From assembly GCA_016841045.1 (NCBI GenBank), contig JAENZX010000008.1, positions 1 to 64,000 of the forward strand: 64,000 nt of DNA, in the 5' to 3' direction. The translations under genes were made by a program, and so were the position numbers. The notes under the pieces are model-generated. The model was not told the DNA's origin. It did no database searches and saw nothing but the letters and a program-made list of their open reading frames with translations. Source of the DNA: Thermincola carboxydiphila. Its GTDB lineage: Bacteria; Bacillota; Thermincolia; Thermincolales; UBA2595. This document shows positions 8,819-16,226 of the stretch, piece by piece (positions within the stretch are counted from its first letter, which is position 1; each line of letters begins with the position of its first letter).

Positions 8819-8820
8819 AC

Positions 8821-8954
8821 AACAACGATTTAGTGAATCGATAGCCTGTCGGTAGGCGATTGGTAAGCGAAATCTAAAGTACCTGACTACGCTCGTAGAA
8901 GCTTATGTGGGTTCTCTTATCACGACAGGGGTTCGACTCCCCTCACCTTCACCA
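8821..8954 (+). pseudogene. ssrA 3' fragment 3, intronless
   Basis: Begins with aacaacgatttag from the ssrA tag region, jumps to gatagcctgtcggtaggcga, and runs through cctgactacgctcgtagaag, ttatcacgacagggg, an uninterrupted TTCGACT T-loop and CACCTTC-ACCA. It starts 2 nt after the stop of the acyl-CoA synthetase. Confidence 0.88.
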
Positions 8955-8968
8955 TAACCGTTAAAGAT

Positions 8969-8997
8969 GCCGAGGTCATTGTAGCCTCGGCTTTTTG
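8969..8997 (+). terminator. Terminator after ssrA fragment 3 (family b)
   Basis: Hairpin gccgaggtca/(t)gcctcggc followed by tttttgc, preceded by accgttaaagat. The same module recurs at 35685, 36223, 41853, 42113, 46885 and 62273, mostly just after genes. Confidence 0.85.
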
Positions 8998-9143
8998 CTT
9001 TCTTAAAACAGGGGTTCAACGTTGGGTGAAATGCTTGATTTTAGTGGTTTTGAGTGTTATTTAGCTTCGGCCACTGAGCTGAATGGAACATTCGCTTTAG
9101 CCTACGTATATTATATATTACATAAAACAATGAGGTGATGAAT

Positions 9144-9719
9144 GTGTATTACAATCAATATTTTTGTGATACGACTGTCATTTTCACTAAGCCACAAGTA
9201 AATTTAATGAATTATATTCGTATGTTATGGGAACAGCACGGTGTTTGGACAAGATCAACTATAACAAGCCTGGTATTTGGTCTGCCAGATGAAGAGTTTG
9301 TCATTGCCAGATTACTTCGTAATCCCGTGGATTTTGAACATGCGCTGAAGCCCTACTATGGAACAAGGATTGCTGCACGATTTCGGGATTTGCTGACTGA
9401 ACATCTTGTTGTTGCTGCAGATCTTGTAAGAGCAGCAAAAGCCGGAGACAATATTGTGGCAGCAGAAGCGGAAAGGCGATGGTATGCTAATGCTGATGCA
9501 ATTGCTGCCCTTTTGGGTAGTATCAATCCTTATTGGTCGGAACAGCAATGGAGGATGATGCTGTACCAACACCTGGCATTAGTTAAAGCAGAAGCAGTTG
9601 AAATGCTTGCCGGACGGTATGAGGCCAGTATTGCAGTGTATGATCAAATTGAAATTCAAGCTTTAGGTATGGCTGATATAATGGCGGCAGGTATAATTAA
9701 GCAGTTTCGTATAAGATAA
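9144..9719 (+). CDS. Conserved Firmicute protein of unknown function (sometimes labelled acetylglutamate kinase)
   Basis: About 191 residues, alpha-helical in appearance, with motifs LLTEHLVVAADLVRAA, ERRWYANADAIAALLGSINPYW and YDQIEIQALGMADIMAAGII. I recognise this as a family frequent in spore-forming Firmicutes and often carried in databases as acetylglutamate kinase, but it has no nucleotide-binding kinase motifs, so that name is not adopted. There is no signal peptide or membrane segment. The frame is open from GTG 9135; the GAGGTGAT site better fits GTG at 9144. An ssrA fragment begins about 20 nt after the stop. Confidence 0.7.
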   Translation: MYYNQYFCDTTVIFTKPQVNLMNYIRMLWEQHGVWTRSTITSLVFGLPDEEFVIARLLRNPVDFEHALKPYYGTRIAARFRDLLTEHLVVAADLVRAAKAGDNIVAAEAERRWYANADAIAALLGSINPYWSEQQWRMMLYQHLALVKAEAVEMLAGRYEASIAVYDQIEIQALGMADIMAAGIIKQFRIR

Positions 9720-9739
9720 TCAGAGTTTGTATGGAGCCA

Positions 9740-9855
9740 GTTAACAACAGTCACGCTTTAGCTGCTTAATTGCAGCCTAACCTCTAACCTTCTATGCTCT
9801 GGGTGAGGGATTAGGGGTCAACTTTTTATTTTGAGGAAGTAGGATTCGACGGCGG
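9740..9855 (+). pseudogene. ssrA fragment 4 (tag end and pseudoknot segment)
   Basis: Contains AAC AAC AGT CAC GCT TTA GCT GCT TAA, a tmRNA tag end reading NNSHALAA-stop. Then come ttgcagcctaacc and a degenerate version of the ctctgggtg...aggggtc pseudoknot segment, and after a gap aggattcgac, which may be T-loop. The tag differs from the resident ssrA tag (LAYAA). Confidence 0.7.
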
Positions 9856-9987
9856 TTATAAAGTCCTTATTTTAAGCATAGTTTATTTTTGTCTAATTAG
9901 AGGAAAAAGCAATAATAAGGTCGAAAAAGAAGAAAAAATCGACACGATTAATTCATCTGAGTGGAGAAAGAGAGAGGTGAGGATAGT

Positions 9988-11994
9988 ATGACTGATAGAA
10001 TACGAAATGTGGCAGCTCAGTTATCAAAAAAACTTTGTACAGACCATAATGAAGAGGTTTTTACAATTGTGGCTGACGCATTCAGGGATGTTACATGTGC
10101 TTCAAGAGTAATAGTGTACCTTGTAAACAGTCACCTTGATAGCATTGTTATTATGGAGGACACTAGCGAATGTCATCTTGGTGCTTCTTTCTCCTTAACC
10201 TCTGATGAATATCCTTGCCGCATTTTAAGACAATACTCCACAATCTATTCTGAAGCCGGTAAAATACTTGGACATCCCTTGCAAGATGAGAGTGAAGGGT
10301 ATCTGGGGATACCATTATTGTTCAAGAATCAGAGTTTTGGAATCATTGAGGTTTTTGAACCAGAAGATACTTATTTGAAGAATTCTGATACCTTAGAAGC
10401 TTTATCTTTCCCGGTAAGTATGGCTTTACGAAGTATACAGATAACAACCGAACTCCGTAAACAATCTGAAGTTGTTGATGCTATTAATAAAATTGCTAAA
10501 ATTGTCAGTTCAAGTTTACGGATTGAAGCTTTTTATGAAGATTTTGCCAACGAGGTCAAAAAGCTAGTGGATTTTGACCGTATTAGTATTGCTCTTGCTG
10601 ATACAGAAAAGGAAAACCTAAAGATTTACGCTGTCTCTGCCACTAATCTTAACACAAAGCTTGGTAGAGGAGTGATTCTCCCCTTAGCCGGTACAGCACC
10701 AGGTTGGGTAATTAAAAATAAAAAGCCTATAATCGTTAAAGACCTCCAGCAAGAAAAGGTTTTTATTGAAGATGAGCGGCTAGTATCAGAAGGGATAAGG
10801 TCTGCAATTCGGCTGCCATTAGTAATAAACGCCAGTGTTCTGGCCACTTTACAGCTCAACAGTTGCAAGGTTGGATTATATGGGGAGCGGGAGCTTGGCA
10901 TATTGAGAAAAGTAGCTGACCGAATTGCAGAGGCCATTGAAAATACCATTTTGTTTAACCGAATCGAAACAGTGAATCAGCAACTAAAGCAGCAGAATAT
11001 CAGGTTGGAAACGATTAATGCTGTAACCTTGGCTATAAATGAGAGCCTGGAACCTGAGGTGGTACTTCAAAAAGCACTAAGCACAGTTTTGGAGGTAACA
11101 GGTTGGGACTGTGGTGATATTCTTATATGGGATGATATGAATAAATTTTTATCCATGGTCGTCCATCAGGGCTTATCTGAGAACTTTGTCTCCCAATGGA
11201 AGATACAAAAAAGGGGGACTCTTGCTTATAAAACTGCGGTTACAGGTGAGACCATCTCTATTTCCAGACTTAATGATTCGCCGGAACAGGATTATCTACG
11301 AAGAGAAGGAATAGTTTCTGCAACTCATATTCCCCTCTACAGTAAGCATAAACTAGTAGGTGTTATGCCTATAGCTACGAGAAAAGTGGTCTCTCAGCCG
11401 CCCGACCAGGAGCTCTTAAATTCAATTGGTAACCAAATCGGAGTTGCAATTGAAAACGCTAAGCTTTACCAGCAGATTAGGGAATTAGCTGAAAAAGACA
11501 GTTTAACGGGGTTATGGAACCGACGCAAGTTTTTTGAATTTATGGAACTGGAGGCTATACGCAGCCGCCGGTATAATAAAGGCTTTGCGCTGCTTATGAT
11601 TGATGTGGATAACTTCAAAAAATTTAACGATACATTTGGTCACTTAAAAGGTGACGAAGTTTTGGCAGAAACAGCACGGGTCATACAGAAGACCATAAGA
11701 GAAAGTGATTATGCCGGAAGATTGGGAGGAGAAGAGTTTGCTGTAATTGCACTTCAATCTTCTGACGGTGCTTGGAATTTAGCTGAGAGGATTCGAAGCC
11801 ACATGGAAAACGAAGGTCTTAGTAAACCATTTCCCACTGTGAGTATCGGTTTAAGTATTTTCCCGGAAGACGGAACTTCCATACGTGAATTATTTACGGC
11901 AGCAGATTCTGCTCTTTATGCGGCAAAGAACGCAGGGCGTAATAAAACCTTAATGTTTGAGGAAGTTAACAGTAATAGGCAAAATTCAGTTTAA
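9988..11994 (+). CDS. GAF-GAF-GAF diguanylate cyclase
   Basis: 668 residues with three GAF-like sensory segments (about 10-150, 165-315, 340-500), a short helical linker (IRELAEKDSLTGLWNRRKF) and a C-terminal GGDEF domain. The active-site loop reads GGEEF (about 580), a functional variant. It is expected to make c-di-GMP from GTP under control of small ligands or redox state; no membrane segments, so cytosolic. The frame is open from GTG 9961, but GAGAGGTGAGGA before ATG 9988 sets the start. An ssrA T-arm fragment begins about 12 nt after the stop. Confidence 0.9.
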   Translation: MTDRIRNVAAQLSKKLCTDHNEEVFTIVADAFRDVTCASRVIVYLVNSHLDSIVIMEDTSECHLGASFSLTSDEYPCRILRQYSTIYSEAGKILGHPLQDESEGYLGIPLLFKNQSFGIIEVFEPEDTYLKNSDTLEALSFPVSMALRSIQITTELRKQSEVVDAINKIAKIVSSSLRIEAFYEDFANEVKKLVDFDRISIALADTEKENLKIYAVSATNLNTKLGRGVILPLAGTAPGWVIKNKKPIIVKDLQQEKVFIEDERLVSEGIRSAIRLPLVINASVLATLQLNSCKVGLYGERELGILRKVADRIAEAIENTILFNRIETVNQQLKQQNIRLETINAVTLAINESLEPEVVLQKALSTVLEVTGWDCGDILIWDDMNKFLSMVVHQGLSENFVSQWKIQKRGTLAYKTAVTGETISISRLNDSPEQDYLRREGIVSATHIPLYSKHKLVGVMPIATRKVVSQPPDQELLNSIGNQIGVAIENAKLYQQIRELAEKDSLTGLWNRRKFFEFMELEAIRSRRYNKGFALLMIDVDNFKKFNDTFGHLKGDEVLAETARVIQKTIRESDYAGRLGGEEFAVIALQSSDGAWNLAERIRSHMENEGLSKPFPTVSIGLSIFPEDGTSIRELFTAADSALYAAKNAGRNKTLMFEEVNSNRQNSV

Positions 11995-12005
11995 ATAGGC
12001 GTTCC

Positions 12006-12034
12006 CAGGGGTTCGACTCCCCTCATCTCCACCA
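12006..12034 (+). pseudogene. ssrA 3'-end fragment 5 (T-arm and acceptor only)
   Basis: The complete T-arm caggggTTCGACTcccct is followed by catctcc-ACCA, with no intron. Only the last 29 nt of ssrA are left, about 12 nt after the GGDEF gene stop. Confidence 0.88.
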
Positions 12035-12046
12035 TATCCATTAAAC

Positions 12047-12071
12047 TCAGGCTAATTGGCCTGATTTTTTG
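12047..12071 (+). terminator. Terminator after ssrA fragment 5
   Basis: Hairpin tcaggc/taatt/gcctga followed by seven T residues. Confidence 0.75.
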
Positions 12072-12212
12072 TTTTTCTGTGTGGGAGGTCGGGGTGTGGT
12101 TAAGGAGTTAGATATTAGACTTTAAATACCTTAGATGGTACACTAAACGTACGTATGGGAAGGGTCACCCTAAATTGTTATCCATGTTCGAGAAAAGTTT
12201 TATTAAACTGAC

Positions 12213-12240
12213 TTGACAATAAATTTATTAGTGGTAAACT
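12213..12240 (+). promoter_or_regulatory. Candidate sigma-A promoter of a gene-less transcript
   Basis: TTGACA (12213-12218), a 16-nt spacer, then TAAACT (12235-12240). Just downstream is the inverted repeat ttaattaatgg/ccattaattaa (12245-12274), which may be an operator or 5' stem, then AAAGGAGG (12284-12291) without a convincing ORF behind it. The only in-frame candidate is a 15-codon TTG reading frame at 12307-12354 with poor spacing. Confidence 0.5.
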
Positions 12241-12454
12241 GATATTAATTAATGGAACAAATGCCATTAATTAAATGAGAAAGAAAGGAGGATTAGTAAG
12301 GTTCGGTTGTTGATACCTGTTTTACTACTTGGGGATAATAGGAAAATTTTTTGAGTTTTGTTTGAGAGCCCAATGTGGGTAGCTTTTTAAAAAGTTGGTT
12401 CTTGTAAGTATCCAATGGTTGTAAATTTAGTATCCGATTAAGTCCAATATCACG

Positions 12455-12750
12455 ATTAGTCTCTTGATTCGTTGAGTAACATTGTGGTAGGTTTGTGTTA
12501 GTAAATTAATATTAGTGGATTAATGTTCAATACCGCAATTTAGTGTTGAGACTCAGTAAATAAGTTTTGTAGTAATTCAGTTTGAGAAGATTAACATCTC
12601 TTGTATTACAGTTAGTGTTGAGACTCATTGAATTGGCTTTGTGGTAGTTAAGTGTTAGTAGATTAATATTAGTGGATTAATGTTCAGTGTCACAATTTAG
12701 TATTGAGGCTTTAGTGAAAGGTTTTATGGTGTTTAGTGCTAGTGAGTCTG
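12455..12750 (+). repeat. Degenerate tandem direct repeats, about 70-85 nt units
   Basis: About four units share tttagtgttgagactca, ttgtggtagtt, gtgttagta, and gattaatattagtggattaa followed by tgttcag. The best pair is 12513-12560 versus 12653-12710. Units are imperfect, differ in length, and have no regular spacers, so this is not a CRISPR array. Confidence 0.65.
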
Positions 12751-12810
12751 GTGTTAAATATCCTATCCCAAGTAGGAAGAGATTTTGATATTTTTGAATA
12801 CCGAATTGAT

Positions 12811-12842
12811 AAAGGGTATGCTAAATCAAGCATACCCTTTAT
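12811..12842 (+). terminator. Intrinsic terminator of the gene-less transcript
   Basis: Near-perfect hairpin aaagggtatgct/aaatca/agcataccctttat; 12 paired bases, with A residues before and T residues after, so it may work in both directions. Confidence 0.75.
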
Positions 12843-12860
12843 CCTGCCGGCAAAAACATA

Positions 12861-13098
12861 AATCTTACGCTGCTTAATTGCAGCATAACCCTTTCTCCTG
12901 CCATGCTCTTGGTGCGGGGGAAGAGGTCCGGCACCGGAGCTGGCCAATCTCCAATTCTCGGAGGGAAGCGGCGAGATTTGCCCGATAGCCTGTCGGCAGG
13001 CGATTGGTAAGCGAAATCTAAAGTACCTGACTACGCTCGTAGAAGCTTATGTGGGTTCTCTTATCACGACAGGAGTTCGAATCCCCTCACCTCCACCA
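12861..13098 (+). pseudogene. ssrA 3' fragment 6, longest intronless copy
   Basis: Runs from the tag end (tcttacgctgcttaattgca) through all the 3' pseudoknot segments (ctcttggtgcgggggaagag, ccaattctcggaggg, gatagcctgtcggcaggcga) to cctgactacgctcgtagaag. It ends with a T-arm gagTTCGAATcccc and CACCTCC-ACCA. Position 59 of the T-loop is A, not C or T. It is closer to the resident ssrA than the other fragments are and shares its terminator. Confidence 0.9.
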
Positions 13099-13109
13099 AA
13101 AAATATTCA

Positions 13110-13136
13110 ACTACCTAAAAGTTTAGGTAGTTTTCT
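13110..13136 (+). terminator. Terminator after ssrA fragment 6 (family a)
   Basis: Hairpin actacctaaa/gtttaggtagt plus ttttcttgctttc, the same as the one after the resident ssrA (4754-4781) with one change. Confidence 0.8.
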
Positions 13137-13156
13137 TGCTTTCTGGAAGAAATTTC

Positions 13157-13192
13157 GAGGGTGCTTATCATTAGTTCCGTAGAAACACGTGG
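13157..13192 (+). pseudogene. Remnant of the homing-endonuclease gene start
   Basis: gagggtgcttatcattagtt followed by ccgtagaaacacgtgg matches the start of the endonuclease gene at 4840-4877, after a deletion of roughly 45 nt in the leader. The rest of the gene is absent. Together with fragment 6 and its terminator it shows that an ssrA-3'-end-plus-endonuclease segment was once duplicated here. The 140 nt from here to the kinase gene show nothing else. Confidence 0.6.
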
Positions 13193-13338
13193 AAAAATAA
13201 CAAAGTTGGCATAAAAGGAGGAATCTGTCAGCAAATAAAGAAATAGCTAATAAATTGTGACAAGATTGCTAACTTTGCAAATAAATCATATGACAATGTC
13301 GAATGTAATAAATATATTTGACTGAGTGAGGTAACTTA

Positions 13339-14850
13339 ATGCAACCATTGTATGATTTAATCGAAAATAACGAGGCACAATTAACCGAAAAAGTTATCAG
13401 CTATTTGGAAAACGCCGGATATCTTCAATATACTGCTACATTAATGGAAGCATGGAGGATATCAATTTCAGGCATATCAAATATAATTTTATCTAGTTTG
13501 AAATTATCAGAAAGGGTACCCGAATTAAGCCCAGATACAAACTATGCTGAGGACGAAATATACTCGTTTGGAATTTTGGAAGCAAAACTTCACCGAGTTA
13601 GAGGAATAAGTTATACTATGTTTGCAGGCAGCTTTAAGTATTACCGCCAGGCATACTGTGACCTTATTATTGAAAGCTGTTTAAAAAAAGAAATTGAATA
13701 TTATTGCCTTGCATTTGTTAACAGGTGTTTTGATAGAATTGAGCTGGGCTTTTCGTCAGAATGGCTTAACCTTAAAGACGACGAATACATAAGAGACTTA
13801 CAAAAAATGAATATAGCTCTGACTAATGAAAAAAATAAATACCTTACCATTTTTGAGAGTTATTCGATTCCAATAGTAATATTAGAATATGACTGTCATA
13901 TTGATAACCTAAACTTTGAGGCAGCACAATTGTTTAATGATTCGATTAAACCAGGGGTTGGTTATTATGGAGGGGAATTTCGTGGTGCTTATTTCTCGTG
14001 GTTTAGTGATGAGCTTCGGCATTTTATTAATAATGATCTAAAAAAATTCTGGTTTGAAACAAGTTTAGATACGAAAAAGGGAACTAGGCATTTTCACGTA
14101 ATGTTTGCCCAAATGCTTGATGTAGGCAACACGTCTAAAAAGACGATTATTACTCTCAACGATATAACAGAGCGAAAGATAATAGAAAAAGAAATGGCTC
14201 GGATGGGAAACTTGGAGTTAATAGGTCAAATGGCTGCCGGTATTGGTCACGAAATTAGAAATCCAATGACAACTGTGAGAGGCTTTCTTCAAATGCTTTC
14301 GTCTAAAGAACAGCATGTCCGACACAGAGAATCCTTTGATTTGATGATACAGGAACTTGACAGATGTAATTCAATTATTAGTGAGTATCTCTCCTTAGCA
14401 AAAAACAAAAAAGTAAACCTTGAGAATTGTTGTTTAAATTCAATAATTGAAGCGATATTACCGCTTATAATAAGTGAAGCCAATAGTCGGGAAATTACAA
14501 TAGTTTTTAAGAAAGAAACTATTCCGGAACTGCTCCTAGACCAAAAGGAAATTAGACAATTGATATTTAATTTGGTAAATAATGGCTTACAGGCAATGGA
14601 TAACAAAGGGACACTTACAATAAGTACTTATTCAAATCAAAATGAAGTTGCTTTATCTATAGAGGATCAGGGAACAGGTATATCATCGGAATTGATTGAT
14701 AAGATAGGCACCCCTTTTGTTACAACAAAAACTAATGGAGTTGGGCTGGGTTTGGCAATTTGTCATAGTATTGTAGCAAGGCACCGGGCTTCGTTAAACT
14801 TTTCTACAGGAGCTAACGGTACAACTTTTTTTGTAAGATTCAAGATATAA
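13339..14850 (+). CDS. PAS-type sensor histidine kinase
   Basis: 503 residues. There is an N-terminal all-helical region (1-165), a PAS-like segment (about 170-285, ending TLNDITERK), then a HisKA domain with GIGHEIRNPMTTVRGF (phospho-acceptor His about 304). The HATPase domain has LVNNGLQAM (N box), IEDQGTGI (G1) and GVGLGLAI (G2). There are no membrane segments, so it is a soluble kinase resembling the sporulation kinases that feed Spo0A. No response regulator is adjacent (orphan). The stop codon is followed after 2 nt by an ssrA 3' end. Confidence 0.9.
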   Translation: MQPLYDLIENNEAQLTEKVISYLENAGYLQYTATLMEAWRISISGISNIILSSLKLSERVPELSPDTNYAEDEIYSFGILEAKLHRVRGISYTMFAGSFKYYRQAYCDLIIESCLKKEIEYYCLAFVNRCFDRIELGFSSEWLNLKDDEYIRDLQKMNIALTNEKNKYLTIFESYSIPIVILEYDCHIDNLNFEAAQLFNDSIKPGVGYYGGEFRGAYFSWFSDELRHFINNDLKKFWFETSLDTKKGTRHFHVMFAQMLDVGNTSKKTIITLNDITERKIIEKEMARMGNLELIGQMAAGIGHEIRNPMTTVRGFLQMLSSKEQHVRHRESFDLMIQELDRCNSIISEYLSLAKNKKVNLENCCLNSIIEAILPLIISEANSREITIVFKKETIPELLLDQKEIRQLIFNLVNNGLQAMDNKGTLTISTYSNQNEVALSIEDQGTGISSELIDKIGTPFVTTKTNGVGLGLAICHSIVARHRASLNFSTGANGTTFFVRFKI

Positions 14851-14852
14851 AT

Positions 14853-14887
14853 TCACGACAGGGGTTCGACTCCCCTCACCTCCACCA
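14853..14887 (+). pseudogene. ssrA 3'-end fragment 7
   Basis: tcacgacaggggTTCGACTc continues to cccctCACCTCC-ACCA, the intact last 35 nt of an intronless ssrA, beginning 2 nt after the histidine kinase stop codon. Confidence 0.9.
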
Positions 14888-14937
14888 AATAATAACACGA
14901 AAAGTAATTTTCGTCGTAAATAGAAACTTAAGAGACA

Positions 14938-14978
14938 AAGACGGTATTCGATTAGGCATAGTCGGGTGGCGTCTTTTT
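14938..14978 (+). terminator. Terminator after ssrA fragment 7 (family c)
   Basis: gacggtattcgattagg pairs, with several G-U pairs, with tagtcgggtggcgtc, then ttttt. Related hairpins follow at 20791, 21212, 21683 and 43458. The sequence after it (to about 15040) resembles that after the 20791 and 21683 copies. Otherwise nothing is seen in 14979-15217. Confidence 0.65.
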
Positions 14979-15217
14979 ATTGTTTGCGGGAACTAATTTA
15001 TACCTACAGAATTTTCGGGTGACTATAGTTTGGGTTTAACCTTCGCAAAACGTGTAAGTACTTGGGACGGCACTGGCTGCCATCCATTTTAAGTCAAAAA
15101 ACCAGAATATATAAGTTTAATATGCAGGATTGCAGCCATGTATGTAGAAATATGACATAATACTACTTTTTGGAAGTAAAGACGAAAAATAAAAAAATAA
15201 AAAAATATGTGTCCATT

Positions 15218-15300
15218 GAAAAAAGGCAAACCCGTTGAAAATCGGGGACGCAAAACCAAGGGTCTAAAAGCACATAGTGCCAAGACAGCCGGTTGCCAAG
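15218..15300 (+). promoter_or_regulatory. c-di-GMP-I riboswitch (GEMM)
   Basis: Class I aptamer: aaaaaggcaaac starts P1, then the conserved GNRA-type loop region gacgcaaaaccaagggtcta, and gacagccggttgcc closes the second arm and P1. It senses c-di-GMP. A hairpin with a T-rich tail at 15321-15345 stands between the aptamer and the downstream lipoprotein-GGDEF/EAL operon and probably is the expression platform. Confidence 0.92.
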
Positions 15301-15320
15301 ATGTTGATACTTACAAGGCC

Positions 15321-15345
15321 GCCTGCTGCTTTTAGCAGGTTTTCA
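15321..15345 (+). terminator. Riboswitch-controlled terminator hairpin
   Basis: cctgct/gctttt/agcagg followed by ttttcatttt, between aptamer and start codon. Whether c-di-GMP turns transcription on or off was not determined. Confidence 0.65.
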
Positions 15346-15364
15346 TTTTGATTGAGGTGAATAA

Positions 15365-16222
15365 ATGAAACGTCTTTTTATTAAATTTGTAGCCCTTAAC
15401 CTTTTATTTAGTTTATTGTTCGCAATTGGTTGTAAGACACGAACTTTAGAGACTTCCATTGAAAAAGAGAAAATTGGTGAATTTATTATTGCTGGGTCCG
15501 GAAGTAATCTGCCAATTACAAGCAGGTTGGTAGAACAGTATAACCAGTTAGAGGGGAAAGATGCAAAAGTACCAAAAAGTATTGGGTCATCCGGTGCAAT
15601 TAAAGCTGCATCTGAAGGAGTTATAAGTTTGGGATTAATATCAAGACCCTTGAAACAGGAAGAATTGAACCAGGGCTTAAAACAAATTCCCTATGCGCGA
15701 GTCGGTATTATTATTGGAACTAATTCTGATGTACTAGACAACAACATTACCAGCCAGGATTTGGTGGACATTTTTTGGGGTAAAAAGAATAGGTGGCAGA
15801 ACGGTCAAATGATTATTGTTCTCTCTAGAGAAAAAGGCGATAGTACTAATAAGGTTCTTGAAGATTTAATTCCCGGATTTAAAAATGCTTTGCATGATTC
15901 GCTTAAGAAAAAAAGATGGCAAGTGTATTACACTGATCTTGAAGAAAGTGAAGCTATCGTTAATACCCCCTCATCCATTGGATTTACCGATACAGGAGCT
16001 CTTACGGCATTAAATCTGAGAATAAAACCTCTCCAGGTCAATGGAATAGAACCTACCATTGCCAACCTGAAGAATGGTTCTTATCCGTTGTACAAAGATC
16101 TTTTCTTCGTGTACAAGGAATCCGCTTCAGAAGAAACGACAAAGTTTCTTGACTTTGTTAGGTCTGATGAAGGTCAACGTATTATTTCTGCAAATGGTGG
16201 TATTCCTTTGAAAGGAAATTGA
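15365..16222 (+). CDS. PstS-like phosphate-binding family lipoprotein
   Basis: 285 residues. The N-terminus is a lipoprotein signal with lipobox FAIGC (Cys about 23). The mature part is a PBP-like domain: AGSGSNLPITSRLVEQY, SIGSSGAIKAASEG, a VDIFWGKKNRW motif and STNKVLEDLIPG, as in the PstS family that binds phosphate or related anions. No ABC permease or ATPase genes are near, so transport is unlikely. It lies behind a c-di-GMP riboswitch and 4 nt before a membrane GGDEF/EAL gene, so an inferred role is ligand sensing for that protein. Start has GATTGAGGTG before ATG. Confidence 0.88.
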   Translation: MKRLFIKFVALNLLFSLLFAIGCKTRTLETSIEKEKIGEFIIAGSGSNLPITSRLVEQYNQLEGKDAKVPKSIGSSGAIKAASEGVISLGLISRPLKQEELNQGLKQIPYARVGIIIGTNSDVLDNNITSQDLVDIFWGKKNRWQNGQMIIVLSREKGDSTNKVLEDLIPGFKNALHDSLKKKRWQVYYTDLEESEAIVNTPSSIGFTDTGALTALNLRIKPLQVNGIEPTIANLKNGSYPLYKDLFFVYKESASEETTKFLDFVRSDEGQRIISANGGIPLKGN

Positions 16223-16226
16223 TATT

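Larger units (their letters stand above)
12245..12842 (+). ncRNA. Candidate non-coding transcript between promoter and terminator
   Basis: The stretch has a promoter-like sequence in front and a strong terminator at its end, but no convincing reading frame on either strand. The plus strand is poor in C. It contains a block of degenerate direct repeats (12455-12750). It sits between two ssrA fragments in the place where the other units carry a gene. It could be a non-coding RNA, or a decayed gene that kept its control signals; the sequence alone does not decide. Confidence 0.35.

Noticed and set aside
9144-9719. Acetylglutamate kinase
   Set aside because: The name appears for this family in databases, as I recall, but the protein lacks the amino-acid kinase glycine loops and is too short.
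12455-12750. Tandem repeats considered as a CRISPR array
   Set aside because: Repeats are long, diverged and unequal, with no unique spacers and no cas genes.
12711-12947. 78-residue minus-strand open frame
   Set aside because: It crosses the terminator at 12811-12842 and ssrA fragment 6, has no start signal and no recognisable protein features.
14853-14887. T-arm plus CCA ends considered as tRNA genes
   Set aside because: No D-arm or anticodon arm is present; upstream bases are the coding sequence of the preceding gene, and the match is to ssrA.
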